A stretch of 64,000 nucleotides of DNA from Roseiarcus sp963696665 (GTDB lineage Bacteria; Pseudomonadota; Alphaproteobacteria; Rhizobiales; Beijerinckiaceae). How positions within the stretch are numbered: the first letter of the stretch is position 1; every line of letters begins with the position of its first letter. The stretch spans positions 682,001 through 746,000 of the forward strand of contig CAVOLE010000008.1 in the NCBI GenBank assembly GCA_963696665.1. Reading direction: 5' to 3'. Shown here piece after piece: positions 8,794 through 18,458 of the stretch. The translations under genes were made by a program, and so were the position numbers. The notes beneath the pieces were generated by a model. It saw only the letters and a program-made list of their open reading frames with translations, was not told the origin of the DNA and did no database searches.

Positions 8794-9813
8794 ATGAACA
8801 TATCAAACACGCTCAACGGAGCGCGAGCCCCAAACGCTCAAGAAATCCAGGGGACGTCCTCCGCCCAAGCTTGGTTCGCTGGCGGCGAGCGCGTTGGCTA
8901 CGACCCCGAAGCTCGCGCCGTCGCAGGGCACGGCGCGGGGCTCAAGATCTTCTTGCGGCGCGAGGGAGATCTTGCTCACCCCGTGACCTTCCTCGCAGGA
9001 TATCCCGACGGGTCGTTTGGGTGGGCGAAAGTTTTGCCGCATTTGCCGAGTGCAGTTGAGATGCCAAAACTCTTTGTCGACTATGTCGGCATGGGCGACA
9101 GCGACAAGCCCAAAACGTACGCCTATTCCACCGCCGAACGCACCGACCTCGTCGAAGCGCTCTGGCGCGCGTTCACCGTCCAGTCCACAACGTTGGTCGC
9201 CTTCGACTTTTCCTCGCTTGTCGTCTTGGAGCACTTGCGACGCCGGCTCGAGCGCGCCGAGCGCGGCGATCCCGTGGGCGGCCCCGCAATAAGGGGAGTC
9301 TTCATCTTCAATGGCGGGCTGTTCACGGACGGGCACTCCCACCCGTGGTTCACGACGCCTGTTTTGCGCCGCCTCCCCGATCGCGCCCGCCAGCGAGTGG
9401 GGCGCTCCTTCACCATGTTCAAGATGCTGGCGGGGGTGATGTGGTCGAAAGGCTATAAGGTTACGGACGGCGAGGTTCGAGAGCTCCACAACGCCATGAG
9501 CCGCCGCGACGGCCTCTTCTATCTCGCCGCTGGAGCTGGCTTCGTGGCCGATCACAAAGCGCAAGGCGACCGCCAGGACTTCGGCAGCCTCTTCAAAGCC
9601 TATCGCGGCCAGTTCCCCTTCGTCGTGGGCGGCAGCGTGGAAGATCCCTTCGAGCGTCGGCAGATAGACCTCTCGCAGGAACGGCTGGGCGGGCTCGGCC
9701 TCCGGATCGAGCGTTTGCCCGGCGGGCATCTCACCACGAATGAGCAGCCGCAAGCCTTGGCTGCTCTAATCACGGACTTCGAGCGAGGATTATTGAAAAA
9801 CCGGGTGGCCTGA
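8794..9813 (+). CDS. Alpha/beta hydrolase, Asp-nucleophile (haloalkane dehalogenase-like)
   Basis: A 339-residue alpha/beta hydrolase. Seen: the oxyanion-side segment FLAGYPDGSFGWAKVLPHL, the strand-loop KLFVDYVGMGDSDKP, an elbow VAFDFSSLVVLEHL and a late GGHLTTNEQP. The elbow has Asp where serine hydrolases have Ser, as in haloalkane dehalogenases and epoxide hydrolases. VEDPFE may supply the acid and GGHL the histidine. Substrate unknown. The start is the ATG at 8794 behind a strong AGGAGGAG (8779-8786); a longer upstream ORF lacks such a site. It is third in the MarR-linked cluster. Confidence 0.82.
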   Translation: MNISNTLNGARAPNAQEIQGTSSAQAWFAGGERVGYDPEARAVAGHGAGLKIFLRREGDLAHPVTFLAGYPDGSFGWAKVLPHLPSAVEMPKLFVDYVGMGDSDKPKTYAYSTAERTDLVEALWRAFTVQSTTLVAFDFSSLVVLEHLRRRLERAERGDPVGGPAIRGVFIFNGGLFTDGHSHPWFTTPVLRRLPDRARQRVGRSFTMFKMLAGVMWSKGYKVTDGEVRELHNAMSRRDGLFYLAAGAGFVADHKAQGDRQDFGSLFKAYRGQFPFVVGGSVEDPFERRQIDLSQERLGGLGLRIERLPGGHLTTNEQPQALAALITDFERGLLKNRVA

Positions 9814-9958
9814 AATAGCGACGCCGAGGCGCGAGCCCCGGCGTCGAAGGTGGATTTTACGAGCGGCGAGCCCTTTTTTCGGCTCTGGGTCGAAGCGGCG
9901 ACGCGCTACCCTCCCAGAGAAAGCGCGCCGCCGCCCGTCCTCAGGCGTAAGATTCGGT

Positions 9959-11471
9959 TTACGCCTTGGGGAACGGCACAGCCACAAAGCGGGCGCCTTC
10001 GGCGGTCTGGATCCGCATCATCACCGCCTTCTTGCCCTGGCTCTTGGCGCTCGCGATCCCGGACTTCACGTCGTCAGGGGTCGACACCGGCTTGCCGCTG
10101 ACATCGAGGATGACGTTGCCAGTCGCCAATCCCTGCTCGGCCGCCGTTCCGTTCGGATCGACGCCGACGATGGCGACGCCCTTGTCGCCTGCGCCCGCAA
10201 CCTCCTTGGCCGGAGCGATCTGGATGCCGAGCTGCGCGCCCTGCTCATTCTGCGACTGCGACTGATCAGCCTTGGCGAGCTTCTCGTTCTTCTGGTCGGC
10301 GAGCGTGATCTGAGCCGTCTTTTCGTCGCCATTGCGCAAGTAGGTCAATTCGACCTTGTCGTTCGGCTTGAACGAGCCGATCCGGATGGTGAGATCCGCC
10401 GCGTCCTTGACATCCTTGCCGTTGAGCTTGGTGATCACGTCGCCGGCCTTGAGGCCGGCCTCAGCCGCCGGCGTTCCCGGCATAGCTTCGTCGACGATCG
10501 CCCCGCCGGCGCTCTTCATGCCAAGGCTCTCGGCCATATCCTTGGTCACCGGCTGGATGTTGACGCCGAGATAGCCGCGCGGGACGACGCCGCCGTGCTC
10601 GAGCGCGCCGATGACGCTATCGGCCGTGGTCGAGGGGATGGCGAAGCCGATGCCGACGCTGCCGCCCGACGGCGAATAGATGGCGGTGTTCACGCCGACG
10701 ACTTCGCCCTTCATGTTGAAGGTCGGGCCGCCCGAGTTGCCGCGGTTGATCGGGGCGTCGATCTGGATGAAGCGATCGTAGGGGCCATCGCCAATGTCGC
10801 GACCTTCGGCCGAGACAATGCCCGCGGTCACCGTGCCGCCCAGGCCGTAAGGATTGCCGATCGCCACGACCCAATCGCCGATACGAGGCGTCTCCTTGGA
10901 GAACGCGACGAACGGATAGTCGCCGGCCTCGTTCACCTTGATGAGCGCAAGATCGGTCTTCGGATCGGTGCCGACGACTTTGGCGTCAAGCGTCTTGCCG
11001 TCCTGGGTGGTGACGGTGACGGTCTTGGCGTGGTCGACCACGTGGTTGTTGGTGACGATATAGCCGTCGGCGGAAATAAAGAAGCCGGAGCCCTCGCCCA
11101 CCATCATCGGATGACGACCCTCGGGCATGGCCTCGCCATTCGGCATACCGCCGAACTGCTTGAAGAACTTCTGGATTTCCGGGGGAAGGTTATCCATCTG
11201 GCCGGAAAAGTTAGCCTGGGCGTCGCTGCCCTCAGCGGGGATCTTGACCTTGACCGACACGACCGACGCCTTGACGCGCGCGATGAGCGGCGCAAACGAC
11301 GGGGCGTTCTGCGGCAGGTCGGCGGTGGAGACAGCCGCGGCATAGGCAGGGTGAGTTCGGGGTCAGCGCGTTTCCGCCGAGGACGCCGCCGACGCCAAGC
11401 GCGGCGACCGCGACCGAGCCGAGAATCGCATTGCGCCGCCCCGCAGGGCTCGCAAGACCGGAGAATGACAT
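9959..11471 (-). CDS. DegP/MucD-type periplasmic serine protease, frameshifted
   Basis: HtrA-family protease/chaperone that clears misfolded envelope proteins. Seen: signal segment after MSFSGLASPAGRRNAILG; catalytic His in VTNNHVVDHAK, Asp in TDLALIKV, Ser in NRGNSGGPTFNM; two PDZ domains (GYLGVNIQPV... and LGIQIAPAKEV...). The C-terminal 433 codons are one frame. The signal peptide lies in another, joined at about 11350 where one extra C in CACCCTG breaks NSPAYAAAVSTADLP. The corrected length is about 503, normal for Do proteases. It is divergent from the flavin oxidoreductase at 11727. Confidence 0.9.
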
Positions 11472-11640
11472 GTGTTTCGCTCCAATTCGGTATTGACCGC
11501 ATCAGCGATCGATGGAGCGACCATGCGTCATCGCGTCTAACCAGAATTTGGCCAACGCATTACGATTTCTCAAGGAAAGGGGACCCCGGCGGCTCTATAG
11601 CGTCAGGCGTTGTCTTTGCCTGCGCTTCCAAAGCCGGTGT

Positions 11641-11695
11641 GGTCATGCCCCCGGACTGTCATCCGGGGGTTGACCCGGCCATGACGACAGAGGTT
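11641..11695. repeat. Hairpin-forming intergenic repeat between degP-like and oxidoreductase genes
   Basis: CCCCCGGA and TCCGGGGG flank a six-base loop, followed by a GGTCATG...CATGAC nested pair. This is a palindromic intergenic repeat type common in Hyphomicrobiales. No gene is seen in 11472-11726. Confidence 0.5.
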
Positions 11696-11726
11696 TAAAA
11701 CAACGGCCGACAATCGTTATGAAGCC

Positions 11727-13013
11727 ATGAGAAACGACCCGCTCTCGCACGGCCTTTGGGAAATCACCGCTGCCCCCGCGCCGCCGACTTCACCGCTCAA
11801 CGAAGAGGTTCGGACGGACGTCGCGATTATCGGCTGCGGCTATACGGGGCTCTCGACGGCGCTCAATCTGGCGGAAGCGGGGGCGAAGGTTGTCGCGCTC
11901 GAGGCGGTCGAGATCGGTTTCGGCGGCGCGGGGCGCAATGTCGGCCTGGTCAATGCCGGCATGTGGCTTGCCCCCGACGAGATCGTGAAGCGGCTCGGCG
12001 CCGACTATGGCGAGCGGCTGCTCAAGCTGCTCGGCAACGGGCCGTCCGAGGTCGAGGCGCGCGTCAACAAGCATGGCATCGCCTGCGAATTCGTGCGCAA
12101 CGGCACGCTGCATTGCGCGACAGGATCGTCAGGCCTCGCCAAGATCGGAGAGCGCTGCGCACAATGGGGCGCGCGCGGGGCGAAGGTCGAACTCCTCAGC
12201 CGCGACGAGACGGCGCGGCGCATCGGCGTCGACCTTTACGCGGGCTCCCTCCTCGACTTGCGCGCCGGCACCATCCAGCCGCTGGCTTACGCGCGGGGGC
12301 TAGCGAGCGCGGCGCTCGCCGCGGGCGCAGTCATTCATACGCAAAGCCCGGTGCGTTCGGCCGAGCGGACGGGTAAGGTCTGGCGTCTCAAGACGGACGG
12401 TGGAGCGGTGGCGGCGGACTGGATCGTGGTCGCCACCGACGCCTATGCCGAAGGCGGCCTCTGGCCGCAGGGGAAACGGGAACAGATCCGCGTGCCCTAT
12501 TTCAATTTCGCCACCCGGCCGCTCGCGCCCGAGCTCACGGCCTCGATCCTGCCCGGCCGCGAGGGCTGCTGGGACACGCAGTTCATCATGAACTCGTTCC
12601 GCTTCGACAAAGCCGGGCGGCTTCTGTTCGGCAGCATCGGCGCCCTGCGCTTCGCGGGTCTCGAGGTCCATCGCGCCTGGGCGAAGCGCGCGCTCAAGAA
12701 GACCTTTCCGCAAATCGGCGCGGTCGCGTTCGAGGCGCAGTGGTACGGGATGATGGGCATGACCGGAAACGCGCTGCCGCGCTTCCATCGCCTGGCCCCC
12801 AACGTCGTGACGTTCTGCGGCTACAATGGGCGGGGCATCGGCACGGGCACGGTGTTCGGGCGCCTGCTTGCCGATCACGTTCTGGGAAACTTGCGCGAGC
12901 AAGACCTGCCGCTCCCGGTGACCGAGCCCGACACCCCAGCCCTGCCGGCCTTGAGGGAGGCCTATTACGAAGCTGGAGCCCAAATCGCGCATGCTGTTAA
13001 CGCTTGGGTCTAG
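11727..13013 (+). CDS. FAD-dependent amino-acid/polyamine oxidoreductase (DAO family)
   Basis: A 428-residue flavoprotein of the DadA/PuuB-like group that oxidises a C-N bond of an amine or amino acid. Seen: dinucleotide motif GCGYTG (residues 36-41) with the following Glu in VVALEAVEIGFG, the flavin-contact stretch GGAGRNVGLVNAG, and a C-terminal FCGYNGRGIGTGTVFGRLLADH. The substrate cannot be told from sequence; gamma-glutamylputrescine oxidase-type or glycine/sarcosine oxidase-type activity are options. It is monocistronic between degP-like (divergent) and the cold-shock gene. Confidence 0.82.
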   Translation: MRNDPLSHGLWEITAAPAPPTSPLNEEVRTDVAIIGCGYTGLSTALNLAEAGAKVVALEAVEIGFGGAGRNVGLVNAGMWLAPDEIVKRLGADYGERLLKLLGNGPSEVEARVNKHGIACEFVRNGTLHCATGSSGLAKIGERCAQWGARGAKVELLSRDETARRIGVDLYAGSLLDLRAGTIQPLAYARGLASAALAAGAVIHTQSPVRSAERTGKVWRLKTDGGAVAADWIVVATDAYAEGGLWPQGKREQIRVPYFNFATRPLAPELTASILPGREGCWDTQFIMNSFRFDKAGRLLFGSIGALRFAGLEVHRAWAKRALKKTFPQIGAVAFEAQWYGMMGMTGNALPRFHRLAPNVVTFCGYNGRGIGTGTVFGRLLADHVLGNLREQDLPLPVTEPDTPALPALREAYYEAGAQIAHAVNAWV

Positions 13014-13214
13014 CGCGCTTTCGCCGGGTTAGGGGCTGGTCAGAACGGGAACGCTGTCTTGATTTTAACACCTTGTCTGGCTATGGGGCTCAAATCGATG
13101 TTCGACTGACGACTCGACCTCGCGTCATGCGGCGCGACGAGGAAGCCTTCCGCACCGATAGCGGACTGGCGAGACCCGGCCGCTCCTCTCAACTTGATCT
13201 ACAGGACTGCTTCT

Positions 13215-13424
13215 ATGGCTACGGGAACCGTTAAATGGTTCAACGCAACGAAAGGCTTTGGTTTCATCCAGCCTGACGACGGCGGCAAGGACGTTTTCGT
13301 CCACATCAGCGCCGTCGAGCGCGCGGGGCTCCGCGACCTCAACGAAGGGCAAAAGGTCGCTTACGAGATTGTCGCCGACAAGCGCACTGGACGCTCGTCA
13401 GCGGGCAATTTGAAGGTCGCCTGA
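13215..13424 (+). CDS. Cold-shock domain protein (CspA family)
   Basis: A 69-residue single-domain OB-fold RNA chaperone. RNP1 (KGFGFI, residues 13-18) and RNP2 (DVFVHI, 26-31) are both intact. The start MATGTVKWFN is the family start, so the in-frame start 21 bases upstream is rejected. About 200 bp of non-coding sequence precedes it, long enough for a structured 5' leader as in other csp genes. An intrinsic terminator follows 28 bases after the stop. Confidence 0.95.
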   Translation: MATGTVKWFNATKGFGFIQPDDGGKDVFVHISAVERAGLRDLNEGQKVAYEIVADKRTGRSSAGNLKVA

Positions 13425-13452
13425 TTTCCAAAATCTGACGCGCTAGATGCTT

Positions 13453-13485
13453 AAGCCCCGGCGACAAGGCCGGGGCTTTTTGTTT
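13453..13485 (+). terminator. Intrinsic terminator of the csp gene
   Basis: A ten-base stem AAGCCCCGGC/GCCGGGGCTT with a six-base loop is followed by a T-rich run, 28 bases after the csp stop and just before the xylB start. Confidence 0.88.
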
Positions 13486-13511
13486 ATGGTGGCCGCCTCA
13501 GGGAGGGGGCG

Positions 13512-15035
13512 ATGGCCGGGCGAGCAAAAGAGACATTTCTGGGCCTCGACATCGGCACTTCCTCGGTGAAGGCGCTGCTAGTCGACGGAGGACAGCGGGT
13601 CATCGCCGAAGGTTCGGCCCCGCTTGAGGTATCACGGCCTCACCCATTGTGGAGCGAGCAGGACCCTTCCGATTGGGTCGAGGGGGTCGAGGCCGCGGTC
13701 GCTGCGATCCGCCGCGACGCGCCCTCCGACTTCGCCGGATTGTCCGGCATCGGCCTCTCGGGCCAGATGCATGGCGCGACTTTGCTGGACGCTGAGGACA
13801 AACCGTTGAGGCCGGCAATTCTTTGGAACGACGGGCGGTCGTTCGCCGAATGCGCCGAGCTCAAGCGGCGCGCGCCTGATCTCGAAGAGCGCACCGGCAA
13901 TCTCGCCATGCCAGGCTTCACCGCGCCGAAAATGCTGTGGGTCGCCGCGCACGAGCCCGAAATCGCCAAGGCGACGAAGCGCGTGCTGCTGCCGAAGGAC
14001 TATGTGCGCCTGCGCCTCTCGGGCGAGGCGGTGTCCGAGATGTCCGACGCCTCCGGCACGCTGTGGCTCGATGTCGGGCGGCGGCGTTGGGACGACAGTT
14101 TGCTCGCGGCGACCGGTCTCACCGAAAAGGCCATGCCGAGCCTGGTCGAGGGTTCGGATGTTTCGGCTCATCTCGCGCCGCAAGTCGCCGCAGCCTGGGG
14201 GCTCGAGGGGCGCAAGGTTCCGATCGCGGGCGGAGGCGGCGACAACGCCGCTTCCGCAATCGGCGTCGGCGCGACGGCGCCGGGAGCCGGCTTCGTCTCG
14301 CTCGGCACGTCGGGCGTCATCTTTTCGGTCACCGACAGTTTCGTTCGCCTGCCCGAGCGGACGCTGCACGCCTTCTGCCATGCGCTGCCGCAGCGCTGGC
14401 ACGGCATGGCGGTGACGCTCTCGGCCGCCGCCTCTCTGACGTGGATCGCCTCCGTCCTCGGGCGCGAACGCGACATCGCCGGATTGATCGCGGCGGCGGA
14501 TTCCTTCGCCCATTCGGCAAGCGCCGTCGCCGCCGCGCCCGTGTTCCTGCCCTATCTCAGCGGCGAGCGCACGCCCCACAACGACGCCGAGGCGACGGGC
14601 ATGTTCGCAGGACTGCGCGCGGCGCATGGGCCCGACGCGCTGGTCTTCGCGGTCATGGAGGGCGTCGCCTTCTCGTTCGCCGACGGGGTCGACGTTCTGG
14701 ATGCGGCCGGCGCGCGCCCCGTCCGGCCGTTGCTTGTCGGCGGCGGAGCGCGGTCGGAATTCTGGGCGCAGATGATCGCGGACGTGACGGGCCTCACGAT
14801 CGATCTCGCTTCCGGCGCGGAAGCAGGCGCGGCGCTTGGCGCGGCGAGGCTCGGGATGCTTGCGGCAGGCGCAGGAAGCGTCGAGGCGATCTGCCCGCGC
14901 CCGCCGATCCGGCGCGAATTCAAGCCCGAGCCTGGCCGCGCCGCGGCCTACGCCCAGCGCCTGAAGCGCTATCGCGCGCTCTACCAGGCCGAAAAGACGA
15001 CGCGGACTCCCCAGAAAATTCCCGGCAGCGCGTAA
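13512..15035 (+). CDS. xylB: Xylulokinase
   Basis: FGGY-family sugar kinase that phosphorylates D-xylulose to xylulose 5-phosphate for the pentose phosphate pathway. Seen: LGLDIGTSSVKALLVD (phosphate 1 motif), GLSGQMHGATLLD with the XylB-type QMHG, ILWNDGRS, GGGGDNAASAIG (adenosine/phosphate region), and the FGGY C-terminal signature around FLPYLSGERTPHND. It is 507 residues, slightly long at the C-terminus. No xylose isomerase or transporter is adjacent, so D-xylulose may come from another route. Confidence 0.92.
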   Translation: MAGRAKETFLGLDIGTSSVKALLVDGGQRVIAEGSAPLEVSRPHPLWSEQDPSDWVEGVEAAVAAIRRDAPSDFAGLSGIGLSGQMHGATLLDAEDKPLRPAILWNDGRSFAECAELKRRAPDLEERTGNLAMPGFTAPKMLWVAAHEPEIAKATKRVLLPKDYVRLRLSGEAVSEMSDASGTLWLDVGRRRWDDSLLAATGLTEKAMPSLVEGSDVSAHLAPQVAAAWGLEGRKVPIAGGGGDNAASAIGVGATAPGAGFVSLGTSGVIFSVTDSFVRLPERTLHAFCHALPQRWHGMAVTLSAAASLTWIASVLGRERDIAGLIAAADSFAHSASAVAAAPVFLPYLSGERTPHNDAEATGMFAGLRAAHGPDALVFAVMEGVAFSFADGVDVLDAAGARPVRPLLVGGGARSEFWAQMIADVTGLTIDLASGAEAGAALGAARLGMLAAGAGSVEAICPRPPIRREFKPEPGRAAAYAQRLKRYRALYQAEKTTRTPQKIPGSA

Positions 15036-15066
15036 CCAGAAGGGTCATCGCGGCGAACTGCAGACT

Positions 15067-15642
15067 ATGGAGTTCACCGCCCTTTTTCGCAGATTCGCCA
15101 TCTCGCCGCTTCCCGTTCCGGCGGGTTGGTTCGCCTTGCCGCTTCGGTTGATTCTAGGTTTCGGCTTCGTCGAACATGGCTACGCCAAGCTTTCCCGCGG
15201 CGCCGACGGGTTCATCGCGATTTTGCACGCCATCGGAATGCCGTTTGCCGACCTTCTCGGGTGGGCGACGATCGTCGTTGAGATCGTCGGCGGACTGCTG
15301 ATCCTCGCGGGCGCCTTTATACCCATGGCTGCGGCGCCGATGATCGTGGTGCTCCTGGTTGCGATTTTCACCGTCCATCTTCCCAACGGGTTCAGCTCGA
15401 TCAAACTCATGTCGTACGATGCGGCTGGCGCACACTTCGGTCAGCCGGGGTATGAAACCGATTTGCTTTACATCGCAGGGCTCCTCGCGCTCTGTATCGG
15501 GGGCCCGGGGCCGCTCTCGGTGGATGGCTATTTGAAGGGTCGCGGTGGCGCCGATTTGGCGGAGCCGACCGGAGGGCGGGCCGACCATCCCTTGCGACTC
15601 GCCGCCAAACGGATCGGGCTCGCCGCGCCGGCGCGGCTCTAG
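15067..15642 (+). CDS. DoxX-family membrane protein
   Basis: A 191-residue protein with four hydrophobic helices (near residues 22-38, 58-85, 88-107 and 133-150), the DoxX arrangement. RLILGFGFVEHGYAKLSRG is the typical first-helix motif. The molecular function of the family is poorly known; members are linked to respiratory or redox complexes. Its stop codon shares four bases (CTAG, 15639-15642) with the stop of the convergent marC gene. It may be cotranscribed with xylB, 31 bp upstream. Confidence 0.83.
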   Translation: MEFTALFRRFAISPLPVPAGWFALPLRLILGFGFVEHGYAKLSRGADGFIAILHAIGMPFADLLGWATIVVEIVGGLLILAGAFIPMAAAPMIVVLLVAIFTVHLPNGFSSIKLMSYDAAGAHFGQPGYETDLLYIAGLLALCIGGPGPLSVDGYLKGRGGADLAEPTGGRADHPLRLAAKRIGLAAPARL

Positions 15643-16346
15643 GCGACGCGCCACCTCACGACCAGGTCGCCGATCGCGGTCGCCAGGATTTGCACGCCGA
15701 TGCACATGAGAAGGAATGCCGTCAGCCGCACGATGACCTGCCGGGCCGTGGGTCCGATCAGGCCCGTGAGCCGGTCGGCGAAGCGATAGGCGATCCACAC
15801 GATTGCGGCGTTGGCGAAAGCCGCGAGGCTCGCGCCGAGGAAGAAGGCGACGGATCCAACGCCGTTCGACGGCCGCTCCGCGCCGATCGTGGTTGCGACA
15901 GCAATGGTCCCGGGCCCGGTGGTGAACGGCAAGGTCAGCGGGAAGAACGCGAGCTGCATCGGGTCGTCGTCCCCGGTCGGCGCCGGTTCCCGCTCGTGGC
16001 GCTTCTGGTCCGGATGCGAATCGCTCGTGGTCAAAAGCTGGAAGCCGCTGAGCGCAATCACCGTCCCACCCGCGATACGCAAGGCGTCGATCGAGACGCC
16101 GAAGAAGGACAGGATATAGGTCCCGGTCCATAACGCCCCGAACATGATGAGGAGCGAATAGAAGCCGACGCGCGCGGCGACCTTGACCCGGTCCAAAGAG
16201 CTGAAGTCCTTGGTGAAGCCGTAAAAGATCAACGCCCCGCCGAGCGGATTGATGATCGAGAACAGGGAGGAGAAAGCGAGGAGAAAGGCGGAATTCGCCG
16301 TCGTGGCGAAGGTGCGCCAGTCCTCCACGCCTAGCATTTGTTCCAT
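15639..16346 (-). CDS. MarC-family inner-membrane protein
   Basis: A 235-residue, six-helix UPF0056/MarC protein. Seen: FSSLFSIINPLGGALIFYGFT, the family's first helix with an Asn-Pro pair; SFFGVSIDALRIAGGTVIALSGFQLL; and FPLTLPFTTGPGTIAVATTIGA with the repeated (N/T)P-type turn. The role is unknown despite the historical link to antibiotic resistance. It is convergent with doxX, overlapping by four bases. Confidence 0.88.
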   Translation of the reverse strand: MEQMLGVEDWRTFATTANSAFLLAFSSLFSIINPLGGALIFYGFTKDFSSLDRVKVAARVGFYSLLIMFGALWTGTYILSFFGVSIDALRIAGGTVIALSGFQLLTTSDSHPDQKRHEREPAPTGDDDPMQLAFFPLTLPFTTGPGTIAVATTIGAERPSNGVGSVAFFLGASLAAFANAAIVWIAYRFADRLTGLIGPTARQVIVRLTAFLLMCIGVQILATAIGDLVVRWRVA

Positions 16347-16470
16347 GCTCGCCCCCCAATGAACGAGAATTGCGTGAACAGCGCGCTCTCTTTTCGCTCT
16401 TCCCCTCTAACCATTTGGGAAGCGTCTGGCGCTAGCCTTTTCGCGTCCACCCGCGATCTTAAGGAGATCA

Positions 16471-17495
16471 GTGCCCGGCCCCGACACCATCTGGGAAGCG
16501 TTCGAGAGCGCTCTCCAAGAGACTTTCAGCCCGGCGTCGGCCTATGGCGGGCCTGCGCTTATGGGCGCGCTCGCTTTCTGCGCGCTCTATTATGTCGGCC
16601 GCCGTCAGGCGCGCGGTCGGCGCGTCAACGCGCGGGCTTTCCTCCGCTCGATCTTTCCGAGGCGCGTGCTCCTCCATCCCTCGTCGCTCATCGACATGCG
16701 CCTCTGGGGCTTGAACGCGATCGTGTTCGCTTCCGCCTATGGCATGCTGGGCTTTGGCCTGTTCTTCTGGCGCGACGCCATCGTCGCCTGGCTGACGCGC
16801 GAATTCGGTCCGCACGCGCCCCTTCCCTGGCCAGGTTGGATCATCCTCACGCTTGCGACGGTGCTGCAGATCCTGGCCTACGAGCTCGCCTATTGGTCCG
16901 CCCACTACGCCTTTCACAAAATCCCGGCCTTGTGGGAGTTCCACAAGGTTCACCATTCCGCCGAGGTGATGACGACCTTGACCGAGTTGCGCCAGCACCC
17001 GGTCGAGATCATCGCGTTCATGAACTGGATCGGGCTCGCGACCGGAATCGTGTTCGGCGTAATGACCTACGGCTTCGGTCCCGGCGTGCGCCCGTTCACC
17101 CTGCTCAATGGCAACATCCTCACGATGATGTTCCTCCTCACCTACGGGCATCTCAGGCACAGCAACCTGTGGATCGCGTTCACCGGAATCGCCGGCCGTA
17201 TCCTGCAAAGTCCGGCCCATCACCAGCTGCATCATTCCGCCAACCCCGCGCATTTCGACAAGAACCTCGGCTTTGCGCTCGCCCTTTGGGATTGGGCGTT
17301 CGGCACGCTCGTTATTCCCGCCAAGACGCGCGAACCCATCGTTTTCGGCGTCGGCGACGAGGGGCGCCCTTCCGCTCGACCCTTTCCGCCCTGGCCGCGC
17401 CCTGCGCGCGGTTCATGGGCCATGCGCTCAAGCTCGTCCAAAGGGTCGCCGGCGCGCGAGACGTCGGCGCCGCCGCCCAAACGCCGCCGCCCTGA
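16471..17495 (+). CDS. Sterol desaturase/fatty acid hydroxylase family protein, frameshifted
   Basis: Membrane di-iron oxygenase family. The histidine boxes are HYAFH, HKVHHS and HHQLHHS, with a further GHLRHS between them. Four to six hydrophobic helices surround them. The GTG start follows AAGGAG. Near 17361 one G is missing from a G-run: VFGVGDEG should continue APFRSTLSALAAPCARFMGH, ending at TGA 17493-17495 with about 341 residues. The uncorrected frame runs on into the next gene. The substrate (lipid, sterol-like or carotenoid) cannot be assigned. Confidence 0.85.
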
Positions 17496-17564
17496 CGGCG
17501 GGTTTCCCTCAGGCCCGAATCCTCCTATTCTCCGACGCGACCCTGATCGATGAGGAGAGTTTCC

Positions 17565-18441
17565 GTGCCGGCCGACACGTCCGCGCGCCGGCGCGGCGTG
17601 CTGCTGGTCCTTGTCGCCACAGTGATGTGGAGCCTCGCCGGCTTGTTCGCCCGCCTTCTCGCCCATCTCGACGTATGGACGGTGATGGGCTGGCGGGCGC
17701 TCCTCGGCGCGGCCTCGATCGCAACTGTCGGCCTGATCGAATGGCGAAACGGGCGCCTCGAAAATCCGCTCGGCTTCGGGGCGCTCTCGCCGCTATGTCG
17801 CCCTGCTCGCGATGATTGCGATCTCCGCCTACACCGCCTCGGTGATGACGACGACCATCGCCGACGTCATGGTGATCTACGCCACCCTCCCTTTCGTCGC
17901 GGCGGCGATGGGCTTCCTCATCAATGGCGAGCGCGTTGCCGCCCGCACGCTCTTCGCCTCGGGCCTGGCGCTCGTCGGCATCGTCATCATGGTCGCGAGC
18001 GGGCTCGGCTCCGGTCGTCTGCTCGGCCAAGCCTTGTCCATGCTGATGACGCTCGCCTTTGCGGGCATGATCGTTTTGCAGCGCCGCCAGCCGGGCGCAT
18101 CGATCATCATCGTCAATTGCCTGGGCGCGCTTGGCTCGGGCGTTTTCGGCCTCGCCAATTCGGCGTTTCAGCCGATCAATCTTCATGATTTCGCTATCCT
18201 GTTCGTGTTCGGGCTGACGACGATCGGGCTTGCCTTCGTCCTCTTCATGGAGGGGGCCAAGTTCATTCCCTCCGCCGAAGCGGGGCTCATCAGCCTTCTC
18301 GATGTTGTGCTCGGGCCGTTCTGGGTGTTTATCGCCTTCGGCGAGAACCCGGGCCTGGCGACCCTCGTCGGCGGCGCGATCGTGCTTGGCGCCGCGGTCT
18401 GGCGCATGGCGCCGGAGCTGAGGCAGGAACGAGTTTTGTAA
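17565..18441 (+). CDS. EamA/DMT-family transporter, frameshifted
   Basis: Ten-helix drug/metabolite exporter-type permease built from two EamA repeats. The first half (RRGVLLVLVATVMWSLAGLF...) and the second half (MIAISAYTASVMTTTIADVM... through SLLDVVLGPFWVFIAFGE) lie in different frames, joined near 17790 where RRYVALLAMIA reads through if one base is removed. The corrected protein is about 291 residues, standard for the family. GTG 17565 is preferred over the ATG 15 bases upstream because AGGAG sits seven bases before it. Substrate unknown. Confidence 0.86.
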
Positions 18442-18458
18442 GGGTCAAGGGAGGAAAC

